A stretch of DNA of 22,587 nt from a virus, in the IMG/VR virus record IMGVR_UViG_3300043464_001693, positions 1 through 22,587 of that record; one strand, given 5' to 3'. Below are positions 1 through 6,981 of the stretch, in pieces. Positions within the stretch are counted from its first letter, which is position 1. Each line of letters begins with the position of its first letter. The notes below the pieces were generated by a model. That model worked only from the letters and a program-made list of their open reading frames with translations, searched no databases and was not told where the DNA came from. Position numbers and translations under genes: made by a program.

Positions 1-2
1 TT

Positions 3-1325
3 TTTCCTATTCCAGTTGTTGGTAACATTATAGAAAGATTTCCAGTTACAAAATTACATTATGGTGAAAGAGAATTATTACCATTTAGAGACTTTACTCT
101 TACTAATACAACTGAAGCCATTATTGAGCTTGATCCACTAGCTGAGTTTAACATTGCTAGGGAACTTGTAACAGATCACAACCTATCATTTAGAGATGGT
201 CATTACGATGTATCGTCATCTGCTAATGCTGATTTAAGAACAATTATTAAGCCAGGCGACTTCATTAGACCAACTACACAAAATAATGAAAACTGGTATG
301 AAGTGCATCATGTAGGGCCACAAATTGTATGGCTTAAAACTCCATTTTCTAACCTTGGCTCAAACTCAAATCATCCTGCTAGAATTAAGTCTGTTAATAC
401 AATATCGGATGATTCACTTATTACTGTTGATTGCTATGGCAAAGATACCGATTCAACTTGGATGCGAACGGCTTCAGATTGCGTAAAAGACTTAGTTATA
501 AACGATGCTGGATTTACTGCAATCGATACAAGTTCTTTTATTCAAGCTAAGGACGACTGTAAATATACAATCTCCATGGTTATTCCAGAGAATATCGGCG
601 ACGAAGCACCATCAATTAGAGATACTATAAGTAAAATCAATCAATCGGTTTTTGGATCCCTTTACGGAAACTCATCTCAAGAAATAGCCTACTCAATCGT
701 TAATACAAGAAGACCACCTACAATGGCAGCCTTAAGGGACGATGATATTCTTTCGTGGGACGTTCAAACCAATCAAAAGATAGTAAACAATGTTAAAGTT
801 AATTATTCACCTTTTGTTGATAAGGTTACTGGTGAGAATGGGTTTAGTGTTATTGTTTACCAAAATTCTTTTGTTAATCAAAATATTGGAATTCAAAACA
901 CTATTGAAAAGACTTGTTACTTATTTAATGATTCTGATGCGGAAACAATAGTCCAAAGAATAGCGTTCTATTATTCATTATCTCAGTCTATTTTAACGCT
1001 TAAGGCAAAAGCTAACTTCTTTACATCATCTGTAAATGACAGGGTTTATATTGACCTAGATAGGCTTTATGCTCGCTATGGCGGTAAGTCCGCTATGAAG
1101 ATCGGGGTTATTTCTGGGGTTAAAAAGTCAGCATATAACTCTGAAATCATTATGAACGATTTAGGGAATATCTTTAATAGATGCCCTGCGATTGCTCCAA
1201 ATAATACGGATAGTTTTACAAATTCAACTGATGATGAAAAAATAAAGTTCGGATACATACTAGACCCTGACACCTTAATCCCTGGAAACGACGAAGAGGA
1301 TTTGGGTTCTGGTTTAATAGGATAA
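3..1325 (+). CDS. Phage tail-tip/baseplate-type structural protein (5' end outside window)
   Basis: The reading frame is open from base 3, so the gene starts before the window; the GTG at 303 is internal. About 440 residues are visible. The part around 480-700 reads like a small domain in which the protein assigns a segment to a hub (DCVKDLVINDAGF, then VFGSLYGNSSQ), a pattern I associate with tail-hub/baseplate proteins of siphophages. The C-terminal region has repeated beta-type segments (DRVYIDLDRLYARYGG). It is followed three bases later by another virion-type gene and then lysis genes, the usual place for the distal tail proteins. The structural role is a context-based inference; the exact tail component is not established. 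Confidence 0.6.
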   Translation, partial: FPIPVVGNIIERFPVTKLHYGERELLPFRDFTLTNTTEAIIELDPLAEFNIARELVTDHNLSFRDGHYDVSSSANADLRTIIKPGDFIRPTTQNNENWYEVHHVGPQIVWLKTPFSNLGSNSNHPARIKSVNTISDDSLITVDCYGKDTDSTWMRTASDCVKDLVINDAGFTAIDTSSFIQAKDDCKYTISMVIPENIGDEAPSIRDTISKINQSVFGSLYGNSSQEIAYSIVNTRRPPTMAALRDDDILSWDVQTNQKIVNNVKVNYSPFVDKVTGENGFSVIVYQNSFVNQNIGIQNTIEKTCYLFNDSDAETIVQRIAFYYSLSQSILTLKAKANFFTSSVNDRVYIDLDRLYARYGGKSAMKIGVISGVKKSAYNSEIIMNDLGNIFNRCPAIAPNNTDSFTNSTDDEKIKFGYILDPDTLIPGNDEEDLGSGLIG

Positions 1326-1328
1326 AAA

Positions 1329-1838
1329 ATGGCATTTAACCCAATTGATAATAACACAATTAAAGTTGGCGATCCTATCACTAAGGATATTCTTGATCTA
1401 ATTAAGGCTAACTTTGATGATCACGAATTAAGAATTAACTCATTGGCAACAACTGGTGGGACTGTTTTTATCTTTAATGGTGACGTAAGTTTTTTAAATT
1501 ACTCGTCATTAAGACCTGATATTTTTTATTATACTGCAAGACAAGATTTCTCAGTAAATGACTTTAGAGCAAGATTATTTACTAAGGATGGGATTACATC
1601 AGGAAGTTTAACGCTTAGACTAGAAAAATCTAATGATCCAAATGATGCTAACTTTTTGTCTATTTTAACGGCGGATCTTTCTTTTAACTTTGCCACAGAT
1701 GCGAACTACACAGAAAAGATTGCATCTTTAAATGCTTCTTTAAATGACATAACTACTGGTCAGATATTAAGAGTTAAGATTATGAATGTTCCTTCTGGGT
1801 TTACTGGTAAAATTCTTTTATCAATAGGGGCGCAATAA
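1329..1838 (+). CDS. Small virion-associated protein, probably tail/fibre accessory
   Basis: 169 residues. The N-terminus (VGDPITKDILDLIKANFDDHE) is a helical segment of the type that starts small phage fibre or baseplate accessory proteins. The rest is rich in N, T, S and aromatic residues in alternating beta-like patterns and ends in a predicted beta-sandwich-like tail. There is no signal peptide or membrane segment. It starts three bases after the tail gene and overlaps the next gene by one base (TAATG), so all three are translated together. I recognise no named family; the virion role rests on composition and position. Confidence 0.7.
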   Translation: MAFNPIDNNTIKVGDPITKDILDLIKANFDDHELRINSLATTGGTVFIFNGDVSFLNYSSLRPDIFYYTARQDFSVNDFRARLFTKDGITSGSLTLRLEKSNDPNDANFLSILTADLSFNFATDANYTEKIASLNASLNDITTGQILRVKIMNVPSGFTGKILLSIGAQ

Positions 1839-2275
1839 TGAGTTTAATTTCATTTCCATTTGATTTTGGGTTATTAAAAAATAATATTTTTAACGATGCT
1901 ACCCCATCTTCATACATTCCACCTGGTTATTCTTCTGGATTAAGAGCCACATATTCTTATACTGTACCAGCCGCAACAAAGACTTTGGTTAATTTTAATT
2001 TAAATGCAAGTGGTTTAGTTCAAAATCTTGGAACAAATAAGGACGTTACAACAATTTTTAATAGGTCAATGACATTAACTTTTCCTGGTGCTGCTAATGA
2101 TGTTTTTGTTGGGTTTTCTGAATCTTACAGTAATGCTTCTAGTATAGTTTATAATTTTGTCATTTTAAAAAATGGTGTAACTGTTTTTTCTTTAACACAA
2201 AGCTTTTCAGACTCTACTGTAAACAAGAAAAATTCCGCTAATTTATTAATACAGTGTTTGGAATATAACCAATAA
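1838..2275 (+). CDS. Hypothetical virion-type protein
   Basis: 145 residues, no recognised family. The sequence is rich in S, N, F and V with alternating hydrophobic residues, which suggests an all-beta protein such as a small fibre or decoration protein. The ATG shares its A with the stop codon of the upstream gene (TAATG), so translation is probably coupled. The endolysin ATG follows directly after its TAA. There are no cysteines of note, no signal peptide and no membrane helix. A role as the last tail/fibre gene before the lysis genes is inferred from position only. Confidence 0.65.
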   Translation: MSLISFPFDFGLLKNNIFNDATPSSYIPPGYSSGLRATYSYTVPAATKTLVNFNLNASGLVQNLGTNKDVTTIFNRSMTLTFPGAANDVFVGFSESYSNASSIVYNFVILKNGVTVFSLTQSFSDSTVNKKNSANLLIQCLEYNQ

Positions 2276-2665
2276 ATGATCCTTTTTAAAGAAAATCAGG
2301 CTAAGGAATTAAAGATTGAGTTCACTCAAATAGAACCAGTCTTGAGAAAATTACTTATTGAGATGGCGCAATGGGTTACGTCAAAAGGTCATAAGTTTGT
2401 TATTACTGACTTATTAAGTGAGAAATTAGAAGACGAGAAGCTTAAAAGAGTGTCAAAGAGCCACCAGGAAGGAAGGGCTGCAGACATAAGGGTTAGGGAC
2501 TGGCCAAAAGACTTTAGAAAGCTGTTTGAAGAATACTTTAAAAAGCGTTATTCTCATATTGCGGCGATCTCTAAAAAGAGCGGAACACCCAATCTTATAG
2601 AGATTCATGACAATGGAAACGGAATTCATTGCCACATACAAGTCAGAAAACAAAAAAAGGATTAA
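2276..2665 (+). CDS. Endolysin, M15-type peptidoglycan peptidase
   Basis: 129 residues, typical for a single-domain M15-type phage lysin. It carries the SHQEGRAADIRV segment (His63 and Asp70, the first two zinc ligands in the H-x6-D spacing) and the late HCH element at 118-120 (third ligand), with acidic residues just before it (about 109-112). Family members are zinc D-Ala-D-Ala or L-Ala-D-Glu peptidases that cut the peptide stem of peptidoglycan. No signal peptide or membrane anchor is visible, so it would need a holin for export. It lies directly before a holin-like gene, which supports a lysis role. The exact bond cut cannot be read from the sequence. Confidence 0.85.
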   Translation: MILFKENQAKELKIEFTQIEPVLRKLLIEMAQWVTSKGHKFVITDLLSEKLEDEKLKRVSKSHQEGRAADIRVRDWPKDFRKLFEEYFKKRYSHIAAISKKSGTPNLIEIHDNGNGIHCHIQVRKQKKD

Positions 2666-2668
2666 TTT

Positions 2669-2890
2669 ATGGAAGAGTTATTAGCAAAAATTTTAGAATT
2701 ACTTTCAAGCGTTGAGGGTGCATCTGTAACTGTTGCAATCGTGCTTGATTTCGTTTTTAGAATGATCCCATCTAAAAAGCCAGTTGGTGTTCTTCACATG
2801 ATCGCATCAAGCGCAAAACTACTTGGTGAAGCACTTTTAAAACTTGCTGCTTTACTAGACAAAGTTCTTCCTCAAAAGATTAAAGAATAA
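2669..2890 (+). CDS. Small hydrophobic protein, holin candidate
   Basis: 73 residues with one moderately hydrophobic segment at about 17-33 (VTVAIVLDFVFRMI), a Pro/Lys turn at 34-38, and a second long amphipathic-to-hydrophobic helix at about 39-68 ending in a basic tail. Size, two helical segments, charged C-terminus and placement three bases after the endolysin stop fit a small holin. The hydrophobic stretches are weaker than in classical holins, so another membrane-associated lysis or structural role is possible. Its stop overlaps the next start by one base (TAATGG). Confidence 0.55.
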   Translation: MEELLAKILELLSSVEGASVTVAIVLDFVFRMIPSKKPVGVLHMIASSAKLLGEALLKLAALLDKVLPQKIKE

Positions 2891-3120
2891 TGGATTTATC
2901 CTTAACGCTTGGGCTTCTTAAAGAGGGGCTCAAGCTATGGAACAATAAAGAAGCTACAAAGTACATTGATAGAGTTATCAAGTTAGAAAAGGCATATCAC
3001 GATGAAATGGCAAAACCACTTGATGAGCGTTCTGATCTTCGCATTAACGATGTCTTGCTCCAACTTAGAGTCCTCTCCCAAAGTTTCATCCAATACCCTG
3101 GCAAAAACAGAGTCGAGTGA
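2890..3120 (+). CDS. Hypothetical helical protein in lysis cluster
   Basis: 76 residues, largely helical (LLKEGLKLWNNKEATKYIDR, then a charged helix), with no clear membrane segment or signal peptide. It shares a base with the upstream stop and its last 119 bases are overlapped in another frame by the lipoprotein gene at 3002. That overlap looks like an Rz/Rz1 spanin pair, but an inner-membrane spanin should begin with a membrane helix, and this protein does not. It may be a soluble partner in lysis or an unrelated small protein. Function unknown. Confidence 0.6.
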   Translation: MDLSLTLGLLKEGLKLWNNKEATKYIDRVIKLEKAYHDEMAKPLDERSDLRINDVLLQLRVLSQSFIQYPGKNRVE

Positions 3121-3340
3121 GCTTGTTCAAATAGCGCCAAACATTCCATTTAATACTGATGAGGCATTTTTCCCCTTGAGGCAACGTGAGGATGGGAAAA
3201 TTCTTCCTAGTTACCAGTGGAGAGAATGCACAAAAAGATTCGTCGTTTGCGTTAAATGGGAAAAGAAAAGAGTCTATTTTGAAGACCTATCTTGGTTTTT
3301 ATCTAATGGATTTGGATTAAGTAAACAAAGAAAACCTTGA
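3002..3340 (+). CDS. Out-of-frame overlapping lipoprotein, o-spanin candidate
   Basis: 112 residues. The N-terminus has the n-region (Lys2, His6), a hydrophobic run (LMSVLIFALTM) and a lipobox ending at Cys19 (TMSC), followed by a Ser/Asn/Pro-rich linker, as expected for a lipoprotein processed by signal peptidase II. The C-terminal half is charged and aromatic and has two cysteines in WRECTKRFVVCVKW. It overlaps the preceding gene by 119 bases in a different frame, the arrangement seen for Rz1-type outer-membrane spanins. It is longer and less proline-rich than classical Rz1. A plausible AAGG lies about 9 bases before the ATG. Confidence 0.6.
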   Translation: MKWQNHLMSVLIFALTMSCSNLESSPKVSSNTLAKTESSELVQIAPNIPFNTDEAFFPLRQREDGKILPSYQWRECTKRFVVCVKWEKKRVYFEDLSWFLSNGFGLSKQRKP

Positions 3341-3471
3341 AAAAGAAAGAAGAAAGCGATCAAGCTATTCAAGAGCAATATCTTCAGGCAAAGTTAAAAG
3401 GCGACACCAAGCTTGCTAAAATGCTTGAGGCGATCATGAAAAGACTAGGAATAAAGATCCCTAGAATCTAG
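3337..3471 (+). CDS. Small basic protein with TTG start
   Basis: 44 residues starting at a TTG whose last bases overlap the lipoprotein stop (TTGA), a coupling also used by the exonuclease gene in this window. The product is charged and helical (KKKEESDQAIQEQ, then a Lys-rich segment ending KIPRI). No membrane segment is present. It is the last rightward gene of the lysis block; its stop lies only 8 bases from the convergent RusA stop. No family recognised; support comes from the coupled start, the coding-like composition and the filling of an otherwise empty gap. Confidence 0.45.
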   Translation: MKKKEESDQAIQEQYLQAKLKGDTKLAKMLEAIMKRLGIKIPRI

Positions 3472-3479
3472 TGTTATGT

Positions 3480-3875
3480 TTAATTCTCAAGAGTATTGCG
3501 ACTAAATTTGATAACAGTCTTGTCATAGTAACCTCTCTGTTTTGTAACCACTAATCTCGTAATAAGCGAATCATCTAAACCAATCTCAGCAAACACAGTG
3601 TCCAGTGTTGCCTTTAATAGGTTATCGCAATCAAGATACCTTTTCCTGATATTTCCGTTCTTCGTGTAAAATCTATTCGAATGAAAATTAATCTCAACCT
3701 CTAAACCCTCTGACTCGGTAAACATTCCGTTAATTGAGCTGGTATCAAACCCAGAAAGTAATGCGCCAAGCGTCTTTTTAAACTCTCTTCCCTCTTTGGA
3801 AATGATCGTTCTTCCCCTAAATTGCCGATATAGCTTGTTTAAACTTATGGGAATTAAATCTAGTTCGATAATCAT
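3480..3875 (-). CDS. rusA: RusA-family Holliday junction resolvase
   Basis: 131 residues, close to the usual length of about 120. The family signature is clear: the catalytic segment with Asp82 and Asp84 in YLDCDNLLKATLD (also Asn85, Lys88 and Asp92), then GLDDSLI (Asp101, Asp102), then a basic beta strand. RusA dimers bind Mg2+ and cut four-way junctions symmetrically; in phages they resolve recombination or replication intermediates before packaging. It is the last gene of the leftward recombination operon that also holds Erf and SSB. AAGGA lies 8 bases before the ATG, and the start overlaps a 30-residue ORF by ATGA. Confidence 0.9.
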   Translation of the reverse strand: MIIELDLIPISLNKLYRQFRGRTIISKEGREFKKTLGALLSGFDTSSINGMFTESEGLEVEINFHSNRFYTKNGNIRKRYLDCDNLLKATLDTVFAEIGLDDSLITRLVVTKQRGYYDKTVIKFSRNTLEN

Positions 3876-3964
3876 TTGACTTGTCCTTGTCGCATTGAAA
3901 CAATAATTAAGTGGTCTGTCTTACCCACTCCGTCTATTTCCTGTCTGGATTTCCTCAGCTTCAT
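3872..3964 (-). CDS. Possible 30-residue basic peptide before rusA
   Basis: A short ORF between the metzincin-like gene and rusA, encoding MKLRKSRQEIDGVGKTDH and a 12-residue hydrophobic-to-basic tail. Its stop overlaps the rusA start by ATGA, which would couple their translation. It lies in the same frame as the upstream gene after that gene's TGA, so it could also be a remnant of a longer C-terminus or a readthrough extension. No good Shine-Dalgarno is placed before it. Reality uncertain. Confidence 0.3.
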   Translation of the reverse strand: MKLRKSRQEIDGVGKTDHLIIVSMRQGQVK

Positions 3965-3985
3965 GGATGAAGTTGGGGGAGTCCT

Positions 3986-4423
3986 TCATCTTTCATAGAT
4001 TTCTGAAACATGACGTTTGAATATGTTAGCCGTTAAATATGGAACAGTCCCCAAATTATACGCATTGACTCGGTTTCCTTTGTGGGAATAACCGCAAATA
4101 TGAGTCATTTCATGATAAAGATTTTCGACCCTATCAAGCCAATTTAAACCAAGCTTTCTGGTGTTAACATAAATAATATTATTCTCAGCATAACCAATAA
4201 CATTAGAGAAAGGGTTCAATGTTTTATAAGGTTTAATTATAACTGTAATATTCTTTGGAAATTTTTCTAAGACAGACGCAACGGTCACTGGTGAATGAAG
4301 AGTGTGGTTAAAAAAATCCTCCTCTCTTACCCTATTTAAAAAGTCTTCGTCGTTGTAATGCTTCATTAAAACTGATGCAGCCTTACGAATATTCTCGTCA
4401 TTTATCTCGCATATTATGCGCAT
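3986..4423 (-). CDS. Metzincin-like zinc metalloprotease-type protein
   Basis: 145 residues. The strongest feature is HEMTHICGYSH at 104-114, which matches the extended zinc-binding motif HExxHxxGxxH (His104, Glu105, His108, His114) of metzincin metalloproteases. The upstream part contains a beta strand (NIIYVNTRK) placed just before the helix, as in minimal zincin folds. No signal peptide is visible, so it should act in the cytoplasm. It belongs to the leftward replication/recombination operon between small membrane-protein genes and rusA. It could be an anti-defence or processing protease, or a structural SprT-like fold without known substrate. The start is preceded by the tiny gene at 4427. 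Confidence 0.7.
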   Translation of the reverse strand: MRIICEINDENIRKAASVLMKHYNDEDFLNRVREEDFFNHTLHSPVTVASVLEKFPKNITVIIKPYKTLNPFSNVIGYAENNIIYVNTRKLGLNWLDRVENLYHEMTHICGYSHKGNRVNAYNLGTVPYLTANIFKRHVSEIYER

Positions 4424-4426
4424 AAT

Positions 4427-4519
4427 TTACCACCCAATTTCTGTATGATATGAAATAATTCCAGCGCACACGAACATGACTAAAGCGTAAACAACCATGA
4501 TTAAATCTGATTTATTCAT
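4427..4519 (-). CDS. 30-residue single-pass membrane peptide
   Basis: ORF encoding MNKSDLIMVVYALVMFVCAG plus a ten-residue polar tail. Residues about 6-24 form one hydrophobic segment, with a basic/polar N-terminus. It overlaps the end of the 52-residue membrane protein gene by eight bases and ends three bases before the next gene's ATG. That tight fit between two neighbours, and the presence of other tiny membrane proteins in this operon, argue that it is translated. Function unknown; phage microproteins of this kind can act in membrane-level exclusion or inhibition of host proteins. Confidence 0.5.
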   Translation of the reverse strand: MNKSDLIMVVYALVMFVCAGIISYHTEIGW

Positions 4520-4670
4520 GGCGGATAATCGCTAGGCATTGTTGTAGAACTTGGTTCGACCTGACTCGATCATATTCAACCGAATCAACTCCATCTTGGA
4601 AGCCTAAAACTTTACCAGTGTGATAACCGAACACCAAAAACACAATATAAAGAATGATATTAAAATACAT
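4512..4670 (-). CDS. 52-residue membrane-anchored small protein
   Basis: The ATG at 4670 is chosen because GGAG lies seven bases upstream; a longer reading frame back to 4814 would run over the neighbouring gene. The protein has an N-terminal hydrophobic segment (YFNIILYIVFLVFGYHTG, residues 2-19) followed by a polar cytoplasmic or periplasmic tail of about 33 residues (charged, ending LAIIRHE). The ATG is inside the last codons of the upstream gene, in another frame. Family not recognised. Possible roles include anchoring or modulating a host membrane complex. Confidence 0.6.
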   Translation of the reverse strand: MYFNIILYIVFLVFGYHTGKVLGFQDGVDSVEYDRVRSNQVLQQCLAIIRHE

Positions 4671-5040
4671 TAAATATCTCCGTGTCCAAGTCCATTTCAA
4701 AAACCATATTGGAATTATCGGCACGACAAACCGCTTTTCCTGATGATGAAAGACCAACATAGGTGAAACCATAATTGTATTTATCAAAATCCTGAAGAGT
4801 AAAAACTGTCCCAATAGCCCATGATCGAGCTACTAATTGGGCAAGTGTTTTTGGATCATCACCTCGATACTTACCAGCAAATACCCTTATGAGAGAGGGC
4901 ACTACATAATGAGGAATGTCTTGCATTGAAAAAAGAAAAGATCGAACTTCAGTGTTGTTTGTTTCAAAACTCGTTAAGAGTTCTAAGGTTTGCTCTGGTG
5001 CTTTTTCGATTTCGTCGGCCAGTTGATTCATCGTTTTCAT
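4660..5040 (-). CDS. Hypothetical protein of recombination operon
   Basis: 126 residues from the ATG at 5040, picked because AGAGGTATTA (the recurrent SD cassette of this phage) lies directly before it; an in-frame ATG at 5070 is less well placed. The N-terminal half is helical and acidic, the C-terminal half is beta-rich (YGFTYVGLSSSGKAVCRAD). It overlaps the last 77 bases of the exonuclease gene upstream. No catalytic motif, signal peptide or zinc site is visible. Being cotranscribed with SSB and exonuclease suggests a DNA-metabolism or early-takeover role, but that is only context. Confidence 0.7.
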   Translation of the reverse strand: MKTMNQLADEIEKAPEQTLELLTSFETNNTEVRSFLFSMQDIPHYVVPSLIRVFAGKYRGDDPKTLAQLVARSWAIGTVFTLQDFDKYNYGFTYVGLSSSGKAVCRADNSNMVFEMDLDTEIFNVF

Positions 5041-5623
5041 TAATACCTCTTTCATAGTTGTAAAGCTCATCTCTATTGGTCATAGGAAGAAGCCTTTTTA
5101 TTATTTCCACGGTTGCTAAACAATCTGATTTAGCATTGTGGTGATTGAGTTTTATACCTAGTTTCTTGCATATATTATCTAAGGAATTTGATTCAAAAGT
5201 AAAGCGCTCATGTAATACTTTCGCAAGTGAATGGGTGGAGTATGGCCTAAGTTTATTAACTTCAAAGTATGGCAAATCGCCCATATTGAGCATTTGAAGG
5301 CGAAGAATTGCATAATCGTAAGGAACAATTTTACCATACATTTTGACGTTTGAATGACACCAGAACTCGGTGGCTTCAGTCATTCGGATAAAGCTTACAA
5401 TATCCTCGTAAACCTCGCTAAACTTCTTATACGTGCTTGCTTCACGTTCACTTATTCCATGAACTGCCTCAGCTTCTTTTGACCATTTCCAGGGACTGCA
5501 TTGTATGGACAATGTATTAACCACGTTAAACGAATCATCTAAACACGCAAAAAAGCCTGTAATAATTTCAGCTTCAAACACATTTAGACTCGTCGTTTCA
5601 AAATCACAAACGATTACACTCAA
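4964..5623 (-). CDS. DnaQ-like 3'-5' exonuclease (DEDDh)
   Basis: 219 residues. Exo I is CDFETTSLN (Asp7, Glu9), Exo II includes PYDYAILR (Asp103), and Exo III is HHNAKSDCLAT with His162 and Asp167, the DEDDh signature of DnaQ-type exonucleases that remove nucleotides from 3' ends with two metal ions. Such phage enzymes trim ends during recombination or proofread replication. The start is a TTG that overlaps the SSB stop (TTGA), with AAGGAA five bases before it; no ATG or GTG fits. The last ~30 residues are basic and lie in the overlap with the next gene. Confidence 0.85.
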   Translation of the reverse strand: MSVIVCDFETTSLNVFEAEIITGFFACLDDSFNVVNTLSIQCSPWKWSKEAEAVHGISEREASTYKKFSEVYEDIVSFIRMTEATEFWCHSNVKMYGKIVPYDYAILRLQMLNMGDLPYFEVNKLRPYSTHSLAKVLHERFTFESNSLDNICKKLGIKLNHHNAKSDCLATVEIIKRLLPMTNRDELYNYERGINENDESTGRRNRKSTRANLRTLNEF

Positions 5624-5934
5624 GCAACTTCCTTATCTGATGTAAATTGAGATTCAACCACTACAATTTGGGTTTTAGTAACACCGTCTTTTTCGTAGTA
5701 ATCAAGAGTCCCGTCCACGTAAAGCTCCTTACCGTCATGCAAATATTTTCCCAATATTTCAGCAAGCTTTCCATAGGCAACGCACGAGTGAAACAATGCT
5801 TTATCTTTTTCACCTTCACCCATGCGCTTATAAGTCGTGAGAGTGAAAAACGTAATTGGCTTTCCGTTTTTACTTGTCATTGTTTTAACATTGTAACACT
5901 TACCCAACAGGATAACTTGATTTACGCCTAACAT
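5620..5934 (-). CDS. ssb: Single-stranded DNA-binding protein
   Basis: 104 residues with the OB-fold pattern of bacterial/phage SSB: NQVILLGKCYN at the N-terminus, FFTLTT in strand 3, then FHSCVAYGKLAEILGKYLHDG and LYVDGTLDY. It coats ssDNA during replication and recombination and may recruit Erf, which is the gene just upstream. It lacks the long acidic linker and DDDIPF tail of host SSB, so it probably does not recruit partners that way. AAGGA lies eight bases before the ATG, and the stop overlaps the exonuclease TTG start. Confidence 0.9.
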   Translation of the reverse strand: MLGVNQVILLGKCYNVKTMTSKNGKPITFFTLTTYKRMGEGEKDKALFHSCVAYGKLAEILGKYLHDGKELYVDGTLDYYEKDGVTKTQIVVVESQFTSDKEVA

Positions 5935-5937
5935 AAA

Positions 5938-6627
5938 TTAATTCCTTTTCGCTTCACCAATGAGTCTTGATGCTTCATCTTTTGTTATGTCTTCATTAAA
6001 CTTAATGCCCATCTTTCTTAATGCGTTCTTTTGTGCATCACTAGCTGCACCTTGTAGTGGTCTTTGCTGACCAATGCCTTCGACCTGGAAAGTAGGTTTC
6101 ATAAACTCTTTAACTGGTGCTTTTACTGTTTGATGTGTTGTTTCCCACTGTTTTATAGCTGGTTCATTTTTCCAAGAATTTTCATAATCTCTAGATTCTT
6201 CATCGTCACAAGATTCCAGCATAAAAGTTTTTAGATAACAGTATTTAATGGCCATAGAGTAGGCTTTACCAGTTGCTTTATCGCCTGAGTCAATTGCGTA
6301 TGCAAAACACTGTGTCTGAAATTTCTCTGTTGGGTTATCACTGTTCATAAAAGTAACAGAAGCCCATACTTTGACCATATATGAACGGGAGCTAGTGGTT
6401 TGTCCATTGTATGATTTTTGAACTTCAAAAGATTCAAGCTCACAAGTTTCCATTCGAGCCATTGCAACGATACCAGCATTCGCAATAGGATCATGAAGCA
6501 ATCCGGTCACATCATCGTGAAGAACGGCAGAATAAGAAGACTTTTCGTTAATTTTAACCGTTCCGCCCTTGTGAACAGATTTTACTTGCTTTTGAATATC
6601 GTTGATTTTTTGATAAAGATTTTTCAT
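5938..6627 (-). CDS. erf: Erf-family single-strand annealing protein
   Basis: 229 residues from the ATG at 6627, chosen because GAGGGG lies seven bases upstream; an in-frame ATG at 6675 would overlap the upstream gene further. The N-terminal two-thirds shows the ERF pattern: a helix, a beta hairpin (YSAVLHDDVTGLL), long strands, then SGDKATGKAYSMAIKYCYLK. The C-terminal part (AQKNALRKMGIKFNEDITKDEAS) matches the small domain found at the end of many such proteins. ERF proteins anneal complementary single strands and help circularise phage DNA. SSB, DnaQ exonuclease and RusA follow in the same operon. Confidence 0.88.
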   Translation of the reverse strand: MKNLYQKINDIQKQVKSVHKGGTVKINEKSSYSAVLHDDVTGLLHDPIANAGIVAMARMETCELESFEVQKSYNGQTTSSRSYMVKVWASVTFMNSDNPTEKFQTQCFAYAIDSGDKATGKAYSMAIKYCYLKTFMLESCDDEESRDYENSWKNEPAIKQWETTHQTVKAPVKEFMKPTFQVEGIGQQRPLQGAASDAQKNALRKMGIKFNEDITKDEASRLIGEAKRN

Positions 6628-6814
6628 TTTTAACCCCTCTAAGTTTAATATTAAATCTTCTAGCAACCTCTTCAATTGCCTTATCTAGCTTTTCTTTTGT
6701 TAACCTTTTATAACAGCCGCACCTAGTTTGACTAACAATTTCTTCTTCATCGTTTATCGCTGAAATTAATTCATACTCTTGACGACAAATAGAGCAACGT
6801 ATTATTTCGCTCAT
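6554..6814 (-). CDS. Small putative zinc-binding protein
   Basis: 86 residues from the ATG at 6814 (GAGG five bases upstream; an earlier ATG lies inside the preceding gene). Four cysteines form a possible zinc site: CSIC (7 and 10) and CGC (32 and 34) on either side of an acidic loop. A helix follows, then a basic C-terminal tail. The gene overlaps the previous stop by ATGA and runs 74 bases into erf in another frame. Small Zn-ribbon proteins next to recombination genes often bind DNA or polymerase; here that is inference only. Confidence 0.65.
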   Translation of the reverse strand: MSEIIRCSICRQEYELISAINDEEEIVSQTRCGCYKRLTKEKLDKAIEEVARRFNIKLRGVKNEKSLSKNQRYSKASKICSQGRNG

Positions 6815-6981
6815 GGTGTCCTCAAGAATTTTTGAGCATACCAACCCACTGGCCCATGCTCATCGGCTCCAGCGTACCAAATACCTTCGTGGTCAATTTT
6901 TATTTCAGTAATTTCAAACATGAAACAAATCTTGTCTTTCTCAAATATAACCTCCTGACCGATCATAAATCGAGTTTCCAT
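6811..6981 (-). CDS. Hypothetical 56-residue protein
   Basis: The ATG at 6981 is preceded by GGGAGGTATTTA and overlaps the upstream lipoprotein stop by one base; the longer frame to 7032 lacks this SD. The sequence begins METRFMIGQEVIFEKDK, then alternating beta strands (CFMFEITEIKI) and a GIWYAG...GWYAQKFL end. This resembles a small SH3-like or OB-like barrel, such as those in phage proteins with a FxxGQxV motif that act as ligand-binding modules. No catalytic residues. The gene ends on ATGA of the next one. Role unknown. Confidence 0.65.
   Translation of the reverse strand: METRFMIGQEVIFEKDKICFMFEITEIKIDHEGIWYAGADEHGPVGWYAQKFLRTP

Noticed and set aside
1076-1381. Minus-strand ORF over the tail genes
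   Set aside because: Shadow of the coding strand; it overlaps two well supported rightward genes and has no SD.
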